A stretch of DNA of 64,000 nt from Comamonas suwonensis (GCF_012844455.2 NZ_JABBCQ020000008.1:164527-228526); one strand, 5' to 3'; shown: positions 35,907 to 44,802, numbered from the stretch's first letter. The notes: generated by a model not told the origin, from the letters alone. Numbers and translations: made by a program.

Positions 35907-37607
35907 TTACAGAACCTCGCTGGCAAAGTCCGCCAGACGCGAACGCTCGCCGCGTGCCAGTGTGATGTGACCGCTGTGGGGCCAGCCCTTGAAGCGATCC
36001 ACCACGTAGGTCAGGCCTGAGCTGCCTTCTGTCAGGTACGGTGTGTCGATCTGGGCCAGATTGCCCATGCAGATGATCTTGGTGCCGGGGCCGGCGCGCG
36101 TGATCAAGGTTTTCATCTGCTTGGGAGTCAGGTTCTGCGCCTCGTCGATGATGACGTACTTGTTCAGGAAGGTGCGGCCGCGCATGAAGTTCATGCTCTT
36201 GATCTTGATGCGGCTGCGGATCAGCTCATTGGTCGCGGCGCGGCCCCATTCGCCTGCATTGCCACCATCGCCCTTGGCCAGAAACTCCAGGTTGTCGTCC
36301 AGGGCCCCCATCCATGGGCCCATCTTCTCTTCCTCTGTGCCGGGCAGGAAGCCGATATCCTCGCCCACGCTCACGGTGGCGCGGGTCATGATGATTTCGG
36401 TGTAGCGGCGCTCGTCCAGCACTTGTGCCAGACCGGCGGCCAGTGCCAGCAAGGTCTTGCCGGTGCCTGCGGTGCCCGTGAGGGTGACAAAGTCCACCTC
36501 GGGGTTGACCAGCAGGTTCATGGCAAAGTTCTGCTCGCGGTTGCGCGTGGAGACGCCCCAGACCGCATTCTTGGGGTTGCCAAAGTCGCGCAGCGTCTTC
36601 ATGACGGCCGTTTTGTCGCGGATTTCGGTCACGCGCATGTACAGGCTGGGCTCGCCTGGTGCTTCGTAATAGACAAACTGATTGATCATCAGCGAGTCCA
36701 CAATGGCACCGCTGACGCGGTAGTAGGTAATAGCGCCTTCCTGCCAGCTTTCCACGTTCTTACCGGCCTTGGTCCAGAAGTCGTGGGGCAGGGCCAGAGC
36801 GCCGGAGTACAGCAGGTCGCCGTCTTCCAGTACCTTGTCGTTCTGGTAATCCTCGGCAGCCAGACCCAGTGCGCGTGCCTTGACGCGCATATTGATGTCT
36901 TTGGATACCAACACCACTTCGCGGTCCTTGTGCTGCTCGCGCAGCGCAGCGACCACGCCCAGAATCTGGTTGTCGGCCTTGCTCTGGGGCAGGCTGTCAG
37001 GCAGGGTGGTATCCAGAGGATTGGTCTGGAAGTAGAGCGTGCCCGTGGCAGTGCGCTGGCCTGTAGCGTTCAGCGGCAGGCCTTTTTCCAAGCCATCATC
37101 GGGCTGAGAGGCAACCAGAGAATCCAGCGTGCGGCTGACCTGTCGGCCATTGCGCGCCACCTCGGTCATGCCCTTTTTGTGGTTGTCCAGCTCTTCCAGT
37201 ACCACCATGGGCAGGAAGATGTCGTGTTCTTCAAAACGGAACAGGCTGCTCGGGTCGTGCAGCAGAACGTTGGTGTCCAGCACAAACAGCGTGGTCGGAC
37301 CGGTGCGCTTATTGCGGGCACGGCGTACGGATTTCGGTGCGGGCTTGGCGGCTGTTGTGGTTGCGGCGGGTGCAGGTGTTGCTTTGACCTGAACTGCAGC
37401 AGTAGAAGCGCTCGCGGCTGTGACCTTGCTGGTGTTGCGGCGGGGCTTGCTGGCCGAAGGTGCAGCGTTGGCGACGGTGGTCGCCCCGCTGGAGGGGTTC
37501 AGATCTTCGTCAAGTGCTGCAGTCTGCTTGGCAGTTTTGCGGTTGGACAAAAAGGCTTCTGCGGGGAGCTTTGCGGCGCGGTGGCCGGGGGCGGGGGGCA
37601 GGGGCAT
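35907..37607 (-). CDS. PIN domain-PhoH ATPase fusion protein (YlaK/PhoH2-like)
   Basis: The 566-residue cytoplasmic protein starts with a basic Ala/Lys-rich region (1-95). A PIN-type RNase domain follows (about 100-250), recognisable from TLFVLDTNVLLHDPSSLFRF and DREVVLVSKDINMRVKA with its acidic residues. The PhoH ATPase domain (about 320-566) has Walker A in LTGTAGTGKTLLALAAGL, Walker B in YVIIDEAQNLTP and a late IDTPYL segment. PIN-PhoH proteins act as RNA helicase/RNases in the family described from actinobacteria. ATG 37607 is preferred over a TTG eight codons earlier. It is coupled to the coiled-coil membrane protein gene downstream. Confidence 0.92.
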   Translation of the reverse strand: MPLPPAPGHRAAKLPAEAFLSNRKTAKQTAALDEDLNPSSGATTVANAAPSASKPRRNTSKVTAASASTAAVQVKATPAPAATTTAAKPAPKSVRRARNKRTGPTTLFVLDTNVLLHDPSSLFRFEEHDIFLPMVVLEELDNHKKGMTEVARNGRQVSRTLDSLVASQPDDGLEKGLPLNATGQRTATGTLYFQTNPLDTTLPDSLPQSKADNQILGVVAALREQHKDREVVLVSKDINMRVKARALGLAAEDYQNDKVLEDGDLLYSGALALPHDFWTKAGKNVESWQEGAITYYRVSGAIVDSLMINQFVYYEAPGEPSLYMRVTEIRDKTAVMKTLRDFGNPKNAVWGVSTRNREQNFAMNLLVNPEVDFVTLTGTAGTGKTLLALAAGLAQVLDERRYTEIIMTRATVSVGEDIGFLPGTEEEKMGPWMGALDDNLEFLAKGDGGNAGEWGRAATNELIRSRIKIKSMNFMRGRTFLNKYVIIDEAQNLTPKQMKTLITRAGPGTKIICMGNLAQIDTPYLTEGSSGLTYVVDRFKGWPHSGHITLARGERSRLADFASEVL

Positions 37608-37856
37608 AGTGGACGAACCGTTCCTCAACAAGATTCAAAAAGCACAAAGCCGCCTGGAAACCGAGGCGGCTTTGGTGGGGTGAACAGGTAATACTGTGTA
37701 GCGCTGAGGCATTGGCCCATTATGCATAGGCTATGCGGGGCTGGAAGCAGTATTTCCTGTTTTGCCTTGTTTAAAGACTTTGAAATGCTTTGCGTGTAGA
37801 CGCGCGCAGGGTTCAGGTCTTTGGTGAAGATAGTGCCTTAAGAAGGCGCAGGTGGC

Positions 37857-38345
37857 TCAGGCCACTTTTTTATCTTGAGTCTTCAGGCTCTTGACGGCCT
37901 TGAGCACTTCGTCCACGTGACCAGGAACCTTGAGGCCGCGCCATTCTTGAGCCAGCAGGCCATCGGCACCAATCAGGAAGGTCGAGCGCTCAATGCCTTT
38001 GACCTTCTTGCCGTACATGATCTTGTTTTTGACCACGCCGAACATGTGACACATCTTTTCTTCGGTATCAGCGATCAGCTCGAACGGCAGTTCCAGCTTT
38101 TCCTTGAAGTCGTTGTGCGAGTTCATGTTGTCGCGCGAAACGCCAAACACAGTCGCTCCCGCCTTGACAAAATCCTTGTACTTGTCGCGGAACTGCATCG
38201 CTTCCGTGGTACAACCGGGCGTGTTGTCCTTGGGGTAGAAGTACAGAATCAGAACCTGGCCATTGTGCGAGGTGTTGGACACCTTGATGCCGCCGGTGGC
38301 GTTGGCTTCAAATTCTGGAAGGGGTTTGTTGACAACGATCGCCAT
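37857..38345 (-). CDS. bcp: thioredoxin-dependent peroxiredoxin (Bcp/PrxQ type)
   Basis: Bcp reduces hydrogen and organic peroxides using thioredoxin. The 162 residues contain LILYFYPKDNTPGCTTEAMQF with the peroxidatic Cys near residue 45. The resolving Cys five residues later, found in many PrxQ proteins, is Met here. Therefore this looks like a one-Cys-type member, or one that uses the Cys near residue 97 (KMCHMFGV). RSTFLIGADG and the C-terminal helix are typical. It lies upstream of the PhoH gene on the same strand. Confidence 0.93.
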   Translation of the reverse strand: MAIVVNKPLPEFEANATGGIKVSNTSHNGQVLILYFYPKDNTPGCTTEAMQFRDKYKDFVKAGATVFGVSRDNMNSHNDFKEKLELPFELIADTEEKMCHMFGVVKNKIMYGKKVKGIERSTFLIGADGLLAQEWRGLKVPGHVDEVLKAVKSLKTQDKKVA

Positions 38346-38484
38346 GCGCTTATATCTCTCGGGTGTGTTCGTTGAAATGCCGAGGGTGTTCGTCGATATT
38401 GTTATTTTTGTTGCGAATTACCCCCAGCCGCAACCTGCGATTTTACCCTGAAATACGTATTTTTCTCAATGCTGGCTTACAAGG

Positions 38485-38853
38485 CTATGCCAGCAGCAGG
38501 GCCGCGACCACATTGCGCCCTTCGCTGGCCAGCACGTTATAGGTGCGGCAGGCTGATGCGGTGTCCATGGTTTCCAGTCCTATGCGCTTAGTCATCAAGG
38601 GTTTGAGCCAGGCCACGGGCGGAAAGCGGTTCTTGCTGCCGCTGCCAAAAAGAATCACTTCCGCGTCCAGCAGAGCCAGCTCTTCGAAATGCGCTGCCGT
38701 CAGGTCTTCAAAGCGCATGCAGCTCCAGCTGGTAAGCAGACCGCGCGCGCCGACCAGCAGGCTGGTCTCGTGGTTTTGCCTGTCAACAGCGATCCAGCCC
38801 GGGCCGTAGCCGGTGATGGTTTGTGCATCGGATTTGTCTGCCTGGAATTTCAT
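38485..38853 (-). CDS. Mth938-like domain protein (DUF498)
   Basis: The 122-residue protein contains the whole Mth938-like fold: MKFQADKSDAQTITGYGPGWIAV at the start, SLLVGARGLLTSW, VILFGSGSKNRFPP and GLETMDTASACRTYNVLASEGR. The human relative NDUFAF3 helps assemble respiratory complex I; the bacterial role is not settled. ATG 38853 gives the family N-terminus. It is divergent from alaA, 165 bases away, and precedes bcp. Confidence 0.9.
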   Translation of the reverse strand: MKFQADKSDAQTITGYGPGWIAVDRQNHETSLLVGARGLLTSWSCMRFEDLTAAHFEELALLDAEVILFGSGSKNRFPPVAWLKPLMTKRIGLETMDTASACRTYNVLASEGRNVVAALLLA

Positions 38854-38926
38854 GGTCGATAGTGTGCGCAATCAGAGCGATGGACGGGGGCGATGGCTGC
38901 TGTCTCCATACAGCTCGGGTGGGACA

Positions 38927-38988
38927 TTGCTGCAGTGCGGAACTGTGTTTAAATTATAGGTTTCATCATGGTGGTTTATGCCACCATG
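38927..38988 (+). promoter_or_regulatory. candidate alaA promoter with inverted repeat
   Basis: TTGCTG and TAAATT are 17 bases apart (38927-38955). Just after the presumed start of transcription there is an 8-bp inverted repeat, CATGGTGG and CCACCATG, with a six-base spacer (38967-38988). The position suits a repressor operator. The regulator is unknown. Confidence 0.5.
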
Positions 38989-39018
38989 GGTGCCTGAAAT
39001 CCTTTTGCATTGAATCGC

Positions 39019-40308
39019 ATGAAAACCGTTCAAAAATCCGCCAAATTAGCAAACGTCTGTTACGACATCCGCGGGCCGATCATGGACGCGGCGAAGAAGA
39101 TGGAGGACGACGGCCAGAAGATCATCAAGCTCAACATCGGCAATTTGGCCGTGTTTGGCTTTGACGCCCCCGAGGAAGTGCAGCAGGACATGATCCGCAA
39201 CCTGCCCAACTCGGCGGGCTACTCTGACAGCAAAGGCATTTTTGCCGCCCGCAAGGCCGTGATGCATGAGACGCAGCATCAGGGCATCAAGGGTGTGACG
39301 CTAGACGATATTTATCTGGGCAATGGCGCCTCCGAGCTGATCAGCCTGGCAACCAACGCGCTGCTGGACAACGGCGACGAGATGCTGCTGCCCGCGCCTG
39401 ACTATCCGCTTTGGACCGCTGCGACCAGCCTGTCGGGCGGTACGCCCGTGCACTATATGTGCGACGAGGAAAACGGCTGGATGCCCAATATGGCTGACAT
39501 CCGCGCCAAGATCACGCCGCGCACCAAGGGCATTGTCGTTATCAACCCCAACAATCCCACGGGCGCGCTGTATTCCAAGGAACTGCTGCTCGAAATCGTG
39601 GAGCTGGCTCGTGAGCATGGTCTGGTCATCTTTGCCGATGAGGTCTATGACAAGGTGCTGTATGACGATGTCAAGCACACGCCGCTGGCCAGCCTGTCCA
39701 TCGATGTGCTGACGCTGACCTTCAACTCCCTGTCCAAGGCTTACCGCTCCTGCGGTTACCGCGCGGGCTGGATGGTGATCTCGGGCGACAAAAAGCCCGC
39801 CAAGGATTACATCGAGGGCCTGAACATGCTCTCGAACATGCGCCTGTGCGCCAACGTGCCCGGTCAGTGGGCCGTACAGACGGCACTGGGGGGCCACCAG
39901 AGCATTGACTCGCTGGTGCAGGAAGGCGGGCGCCTGCGTGTGCAGCGCGATCTGGCCTGGGAGCTGATCAACGCCATTCCCGGTGTGTCCTGCGTGAAGC
40001 CGCAAGGCGCGCTGTACATGTTCCCGCGCCTTGACCCGGCGGTGTATCCCATCAAGGACGACCAGGAGTTCTTTCTGGAAGTGCTGCAGGAAACCAAGGT
40101 CATGCTGGTGCAGGGCACAGGTTTTAACTGGCCCAACCCTGACCACTTCCGCATCGTCTTTCTGCCGCACGAGGCAGACTTGCGCGAAGCCATCAACCGT
40201 CTGGCGCTCTTCCTTGATAAGTACCGCAAACGCCATGGCACAGACAAGCCCAAGGCTGTGACAGCTGACAAGACGGTGAAATCCGTCAAGGCTGACAAGG
40301 CCGCGTAA
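39019..40308 (+). CDS. alaA: alanine transaminase (glutamate-pyruvate aminotransferase AlaA type)
   Basis: This is a cytoplasmic PLP-dependent class I aminotransferase. It follows E. coli AlaA over its length: KLANVCYDIRGP, KIIKLNIGN, NGASELISLATNALLDNGDE, INPNNPTGALYSKELL, and the PLP lysine in FNSLSKAYRSCGYRAGW. AlaA makes alanine from pyruvate and glutamate. Here the NIGN motif continues LAVFGF where E. coli has PAPFGF. A Lys/Thr/Ala tail of about 25 residues extends beyond the E. coli end. ATG 39019 is preferred over a TTG three codons earlier. Neighbours hom and thrC share amino-acid metabolism. Confidence 0.93.
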   Translation: MKTVQKSAKLANVCYDIRGPIMDAAKKMEDDGQKIIKLNIGNLAVFGFDAPEEVQQDMIRNLPNSAGYSDSKGIFAARKAVMHETQHQGIKGVTLDDIYLGNGASELISLATNALLDNGDEMLLPAPDYPLWTAATSLSGGTPVHYMCDEENGWMPNMADIRAKITPRTKGIVVINPNNPTGALYSKELLLEIVELAREHGLVIFADEVYDKVLYDDVKHTPLASLSIDVLTLTFNSLSKAYRSCGYRAGWMVISGDKKPAKDYIEGLNMLSNMRLCANVPGQWAVQTALGGHQSIDSLVQEGGRLRVQRDLAWELINAIPGVSCVKPQGALYMFPRLDPAVYPIKDDQEFFLEVLQETKVMLVQGTGFNWPNPDHFRIVFLPHEADLREAINRLALFLDKYRKRHGTDKPKAVTADKTVKSVKADKAA

Positions 40309-40318
40309 CCCTTTCTTT

Positions 40319-40345
40319 TTGATAGCTGGCAGCGCTTGCTATTCA
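40319..40345 (+). repeat. TAGCTG/AGCGC intergenic repeat merged with a terminator (family B, copy 5)
   Basis: TTTGATAGCTGGCAGCGCTT begins the element, and its right half CAAGCGCTT is shared with the following terminator stem. Confidence 0.6.
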
Positions 40346-40364
40346 AGCGCTTCGGCGCTTTTTT
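40345..40364 (+). terminator. UUCG-loop terminator between alaA and hom
   Basis: AAGCGC-TTCG-GCGCTT followed by further T residues is a textbook tetraloop terminator. It ends 13 bases before the hom start codon. Confidence 0.85.
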
Positions 40365-40377
40365 GACCTTAGAACTT

Positions 40378-41712
40378 ATGAAACCCATCCAAGTAGGCCT
40401 GTTGGGCATTGGCACCGTCGGTAGCGGTACTTTCAATGTGCTGGAACGCAATCAAGACGAGATTCGCCGTCGTGCGGGTCGTGGCATTGAAATTACGATG
40501 GTGGCCGACTTGGATACCGAACGCGCCAAGAGCGTGGTGGGTGACAAGGTCAAGGTCGTAGCCGATGCCCGCGAAGTCATTGCCAATCCCGAAATTGACG
40601 TCGTCGTCGAGCTGATTGGTGGCTACGGCATTGCCAAGGCTCTGGTGCTGGAAGCGATTGCCGCTGGCAAGCATGTGGTGACCGCCAACAAGGCACTGCT
40701 GGCCGTGCACGGTACCGAAATCTTCAAGGCGGCGGCCGACAAGGGCGTGATCGTGGCCTATGAAGCCGCTGTGGCCGGTGGCATTCCCATCATCAAGGCA
40801 CTGCGCGAAGGCCTGACGGCCAACTCCATCCAGTGGGTGGCCGGCATCATCAATGGCACGACCAACTTTATCCTGTCCGAGATGCGCGACAAGGGTCTGG
40901 ACTTTGACGTGGTGCTGAAGGAAGCCCAACGTCTGGGCTATGCCGAAGCCGACCCTACCTTCGATATCGAGGGCGTGGACGCTGCCCACAAGGCCACGCT
41001 GATGAGCGCGATCGCTTTCGGCATTCCCGTGCAGTTTGACAAGGCCTATGTGGAAGGTATTACCAAGCTGGCCGGTGCCGACATCAAGTACGCCGAACAA
41101 CTGGGCTATCGCATCAAGCTGCTGGGCATCACCAAGCGCACCGACAAGGGTATCGAGCTGCGCGTTCATCCCTCGCTGGTGCCTGCCAAGCGCCTGATCG
41201 CCAATGTGGAAGGTGCCATGAACGCCGTGGTGGTGAACGGCGACGCCGTGGGCACCACGCTGTACTACGGCAAGGGCGCAGGTTCCGAGCCTACCGCGTC
41301 GGCCGTGATTGCCGATCTGGTAGACATTGCCCGCCTGCAAGGCGCTGATGCCGCCCACAGCGTGCCTGCGCTGGCATTTCAGTCGCACACGCTTGCCGCT
41401 GCGGGCAAGGAGCTGCCTGTGCTGCCCATGAGTGAAGTGGTGACCAGCTATTACCTGCGCATTCGCGTGTCCGATGAAGCTGGCGTACTGGCCAAGATCA
41501 CTGGCATCCTGGCCAATGCCGGCATCAGCATCGATGCTGTGCTGCAGCGCGAAGCCGATGAAGTGGGCGGCGAAGGCTCGACCCAGACCGATCTGATCAT
41601 CCTGACGCACGACACCCGTGAAGGCGACATGAACAAGGCGCTGGATGAAATTCAGGGTCTGCACACGGTGCTGGCGCCTCTCACCCGTATCCGCAAAGAA
41701 GAGCTGAACTGA
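40378..41712 (+). CDS. hom: homoserine dehydrogenase
   Basis: Hom reduces aspartate semialdehyde to homoserine. The 444 residues contain the NAD(P)-binding start IQVGLLGIGTVGSGTFNVL, VTANKALLAVHG, AGIINGTTNFILSEM, the catalytic Lys-containing substrate region (AEADPTFDIEGVDAAHKA) and a C-terminal ACT domain (from about 360: YLRIRVSDEAGVLAKITGIL) that usually binds threonine for feedback inhibition. ATG 40378 fits the family; no strong ribosome site is seen, and a terminator stands immediately before it. Confidence 0.97.
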   Translation: MKPIQVGLLGIGTVGSGTFNVLERNQDEIRRRAGRGIEITMVADLDTERAKSVVGDKVKVVADAREVIANPEIDVVVELIGGYGIAKALVLEAIAAGKHVVTANKALLAVHGTEIFKAAADKGVIVAYEAAVAGGIPIIKALREGLTANSIQWVAGIINGTTNFILSEMRDKGLDFDVVLKEAQRLGYAEADPTFDIEGVDAAHKATLMSAIAFGIPVQFDKAYVEGITKLAGADIKYAEQLGYRIKLLGITKRTDKGIELRVHPSLVPAKRLIANVEGAMNAVVVNGDAVGTTLYYGKGAGSEPTASAVIADLVDIARLQGADAAHSVPALAFQSHTLAAAGKELPVLPMSEVVTSYYLRIRVSDEAGVLAKITGILANAGISIDAVLQREADEVGGEGSTQTDLIILTHDTREGDMNKALDEIQGLHTVLAPLTRIRKEELN

Positions 41713-41716
41713 TTGG

Positions 41717-41822
41717 GGTTCGCTCCCTGAGCGGCTTTGCCGCTTCCCCTCTCTGCTTTGCGGAAGGGGACGACACCATCGCTGCGGGGAGGCCCTTGCT
41801 TGGTGTCACTGACCTGGGTCAG
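41717..41822 (+). repeat. orientation-fixed 3'-end palindromic repeat (family A, copy 3)
   Basis: It starts a few bases after the hom stop with CTCCCTGAGCGGCTTTGCCG, then a CTTCCCC...GGAAGGGG hairpin and a GCGGGGAGGCCCTTGC block. It is read in the same direction as hom, as the other copies are with their upstream genes. Confidence 0.75.
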
Positions 41823-41857
41823 TGGCCGTTTCCCACATGATGGTTTCGGAGCTTGGC

Positions 41858-43138
41858 ATGTCTGATTGCACTCAACCCGGATCTTCCCCTGTTCAGTGCG
41901 ATAAGCACACTACAGGTGTTATCAAAGGCTGGCGTCCTGTGGCGCTGGCCTTTTTTGCTTTTGCGGTGACGGGCGTGCAGGCTGCACCCGTCGATGTTTA
42001 TCGCGGCACGCTGGGTGGTGCGGATGTGGTGATGGAGCTGGGCCAGCCCAAGGCAGGGGGGGAGCGCGAAGGGCGCTACTTCTATGTGCGCAATGGTGTC
42101 GATATCCCGCTCAAAGGGACGCTTGGTGCTTTGGCAGAAGCGCTGCCTATCAATGACGAATGGCGTCGCGCCCAGAGCGACTGGCCTGTATTTTCCGACG
42201 CCAAACAGCGCAGCATGCAGTGGCGGCTGCAGCCCCAGGGTGATTTTTTGGTGGGGGAATGGGTGGATGGCTTTAAAGGCAAAAAACTTCCGCTAAGCCT
42301 TAAACGTATTGCGAAGTACGATCCTGAAAAGATAGCGCCACAGGGCGTAGAGGCTGTGACCAAGACGATTGTTCAGGGCTACGGCAGCAGTGTTTCCAAA
42401 GGTGTGGCGCTCACGACCCAAAGCGCGCCCTACGACTATCTGAAAATGATTGAGCAAAAGCTGGAGCAGGGCCGGGAGGTGGTGGTCAATCCATCGCTGG
42501 CCTGGCGCCCGGTGCGGGATGCACGCACGAGGTTCTGGTATCCACGACTGACGCGCCACCCGGATGCCAAAATTCTGAGCCAGACCAATGCCTTGCTGGA
42601 GCTGCGCCACTGGGAGATGAACCTGGAGGCTCTGGGCTGTGCGGGGTCGATTTACCTGAGCAGCGGCCCGGAAGCTGGCTCTCTGGGAAATTACAACCAT
42701 GAAGAAGTCAAGGTCAGCTATTTATCCAGCGCTTTGATGAGCGTGGTGGAGTCGGGCTCCAATGGTTGTGGCGGAGCTCACCCCAACAACCATTTCGATC
42801 CGTTTGTACTGGACCTGCTGCGCGGCGGCGATATGGACTTCACACGCCTGTTCAAGGGCGCGAAGTATGGGGAGTACAGGCTGGAGTTCAGCCCGCAGAT
42901 GACTGGCTTCATTCAAAAAAGCCTTGTCAACCAGCCTGAGCCGCATGACGACAGGGAGTGCAACGATTTTTTGCCGGAATACATGGCGCTGATGCTGAAC
43001 AAGCCGGACAAGATGAGCTTTGTGATCTCGGGCATTGGCCATGCGATGGGGGCGTGTCTGGGAAGCGGGGTAAATATTTCGTTCAAGAAACTGCAGCCTT
43101 ATCTCAAGCCTGATGCAGAGCGTTATTTCCAGCCCTGA
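41858..43138 (+). CDS. exported hypothetical protein between hom and thrC
   Basis: I do not recognise this 426-residue protein. After about 25 hydrophilic residues there is a hydrophobic stretch (PVALAFFAFAVTGVQAAP) with a VQA-A cleavage site, so export is likely although the leader is long. The mature part has a beta-rich start (VYRGTLGGADVVMEL, then YFYVRNGVDIPLKG), about five cysteines, and a C-terminal region with FVISGIGHAMGACLG. The ATG at 41858 has GGAG six bases upstream and is preferred over upstream GTG/ATG codons. It separates hom from thrC, which are adjacent in many relatives. Confidence 0.75.
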   Translation: MSDCTQPGSSPVQCDKHTTGVIKGWRPVALAFFAFAVTGVQAAPVDVYRGTLGGADVVMELGQPKAGGEREGRYFYVRNGVDIPLKGTLGALAEALPINDEWRRAQSDWPVFSDAKQRSMQWRLQPQGDFLVGEWVDGFKGKKLPLSLKRIAKYDPEKIAPQGVEAVTKTIVQGYGSSVSKGVALTTQSAPYDYLKMIEQKLEQGREVVVNPSLAWRPVRDARTRFWYPRLTRHPDAKILSQTNALLELRHWEMNLEALGCAGSIYLSSGPEAGSLGNYNHEEVKVSYLSSALMSVVESGSNGCGGAHPNNHFDPFVLDLLRGGDMDFTRLFKGAKYGEYRLEFSPQMTGFIQKSLVNQPEPHDDRECNDFLPEYMALMLNKPDKMSFVISGIGHAMGACLGSGVNISFKKLQPYLKPDAERYFQP

Positions 43139-43307
43139 CCGGCCAAGGTCTGTGCTGAGTTGGCTGCTCTGGTGAAACTGCGTTGACCGGTCTCTGCATT
43201 TACGCCGAGTGAATGCCAGCCTGCTGACCGATAATGATGTGCTTGGCGGCGTAAGTTCTGCCCGTTTTGGCTGTCCGTTTTGAATTTTAGTTTTTGGCGA
43301 GTTTGAG

Positions 43308-44732
43308 ATGCTGTATCTGTCCACCCGCGGCCATGCTGACCGCAAGCGTTTTTGCGATATTTTGCTAGCAGGCCTGGCACCCGATGGCGGCCTGTACCTG
43401 CCTGTGGAGTACCCCCAGATCACCGATGCCAAGCTGACCCAGCTGCGCGAAACGCTGGCCACCCAAGGCTATGCGGGTCTGGCGTTCGAGATTCTGTCGC
43501 TCTATATCGATGACATTCCTGCCGACGACCTGCGCGCCCTGTGCGCCAAGACGTACACCAAGGAAGTCTTTGGCACCGAGGCCATCGTGCCTGTGCGCCA
43601 GCTCGATGGCGTGCTGCACATCGAAGCCCTGTCCAACGGCCCTACACTGGCCTTCAAGGACATGGCCATGCAACTGCTGGGCAATCTGTTCGAGTACGAA
43701 CTGACCCGCCGGGGCGAGGAGCTGAACATTCTGGGTGCGACCAGCGGCGATACCGGCAGCGCGGCCGAATACGCCATGCGCGGCAAAAAGGGCGTGCGCG
43801 TCTTCATGACCAGCCCCCACGGCCGCATGAGCCCCTTCCAGCAGGCGCAAATGTTCAGCCTGCAGGACGAAAACATTCACAACATCGCCATTGAAGGCGT
43901 GTTTGACGACTGCCAGGACATCGTCAAGGCCGTCTCCAACGATCACGCCTTCAAGGCCCAGTACAAGATCGGTACCGTCAATTCCATCAACTGGGCGCGT
44001 CTGCTGGCCCAGGTGGTGTACTACTTTGCCGGCTATCTGCAAGCCACCGAGACCAACGACCAGAAGGTGAGCTTTACCGTGCCGTCGGGCAACTTCGGCA
44101 ATATCTGCGCGGGTCATGTGGCACGCCAGATGGGTTTGCCGGTTGCCAAGCTGGTGGTGGCGACCAACGAAAACGATGTGCTGGACGAATTCTTCCGTAC
44201 CGGCGTGTACCAGGTGCGCGGCGCGGCCAACACCTACGAGACATCCAGTCCCTCCATGGACATCTCCAAGGCCAGCAACTTCGAACGCTTTGTGTTCGAT
44301 CTGGTCGGCCGCGATGGCGAGCGCACCAAGCAGCTGTTCGACCAGGGCGTGGCCAAGGACGGCCAGTTTGACCTGAGCGCAGACCCCGCCTTCAAGGACG
44401 CCGCAGGCAAATACGGTTTTGTGAGTGGCAAGAGCACGCACGCTGATCGTCTGGCCACCATCAAGGACACGTTCAACCGCTTTGGTCAGATGATCGACAC
44501 CCACACTGCGGACGGTGTGAAGGTGGCGCGCGAGCACTTAGGTGCCGAGCCCATGCTGGTGCTGGAAACGGCTCTGCCCATCAAGTTTGCGGAAACCATC
44601 GAAGAAGCGTTGGGTCGTCTGCCTGATCGCCCCGCCAAGTTCAACGGCATCGAAGACCTGCCCAAACGTGTGGTGGTGATGGCTTCCGACGTGAACCAGG
44701 TCAAGGCCTTTATCACTGAAAACTGCAAGTAA
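43308..44732 (+). CDS. thrC: threonine synthase
   Basis: ThrC turns O-phosphohomoserine into threonine using pyridoxal phosphate. The 474-residue protein is of the long proteobacterial/yeast type: MLYLSTRGHADRKRFCDILLAGLAPDGGLYLP at the start in family order, the PLP lysine in GPTLAFKDMAMQLLG, the phosphate-binding GATSGDTGSAAEYA and later SVNSINWAR-like FKAQYKIGTVNSINWARLL. With hom at 40.4 kb and asd at 20.2 kb it gives most of the aspartate-to-threonine route; homoserine kinase is not in the window. Confidence 0.97.
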   Translation: MLYLSTRGHADRKRFCDILLAGLAPDGGLYLPVEYPQITDAKLTQLRETLATQGYAGLAFEILSLYIDDIPADDLRALCAKTYTKEVFGTEAIVPVRQLDGVLHIEALSNGPTLAFKDMAMQLLGNLFEYELTRRGEELNILGATSGDTGSAAEYAMRGKKGVRVFMTSPHGRMSPFQQAQMFSLQDENIHNIAIEGVFDDCQDIVKAVSNDHAFKAQYKIGTVNSINWARLLAQVVYYFAGYLQATETNDQKVSFTVPSGNFGNICAGHVARQMGLPVAKLVVATNENDVLDEFFRTGVYQVRGAANTYETSSPSMDISKASNFERFVFDLVGRDGERTKQLFDQGVAKDGQFDLSADPAFKDAAGKYGFVSGKSTHADRLATIKDTFNRFGQMIDTHTADGVKVAREHLGAEPMLVLETALPIKFAETIEEALGRLPDRPAKFNGIEDLPKRVVVMASDVNQVKAFITENCK

Positions 44733-44753
44733 AGTCTTGCGGCGTTAAAGTTC

Positions 44754-44788
44754 AAAAGCACCTGGAGCTTGGCGACAGGTGCTTTTTT
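44754..44788 (+). terminator. terminator of thrC
   Basis: The stem AAAAGCACCTG/CAGGTGCTTTT with an eleven-base loop is followed by a T run. Confidence 0.85.
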
Positions 44789-44802
44789 CTTTACATGAAA
44801 TT

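Noticed and set aside
37857..37905. Terminator for bcp in GTGGC/GCCAC near its stop
   Set aside because: The T run is on the wrong strand for bcp and lies inside the coding end.
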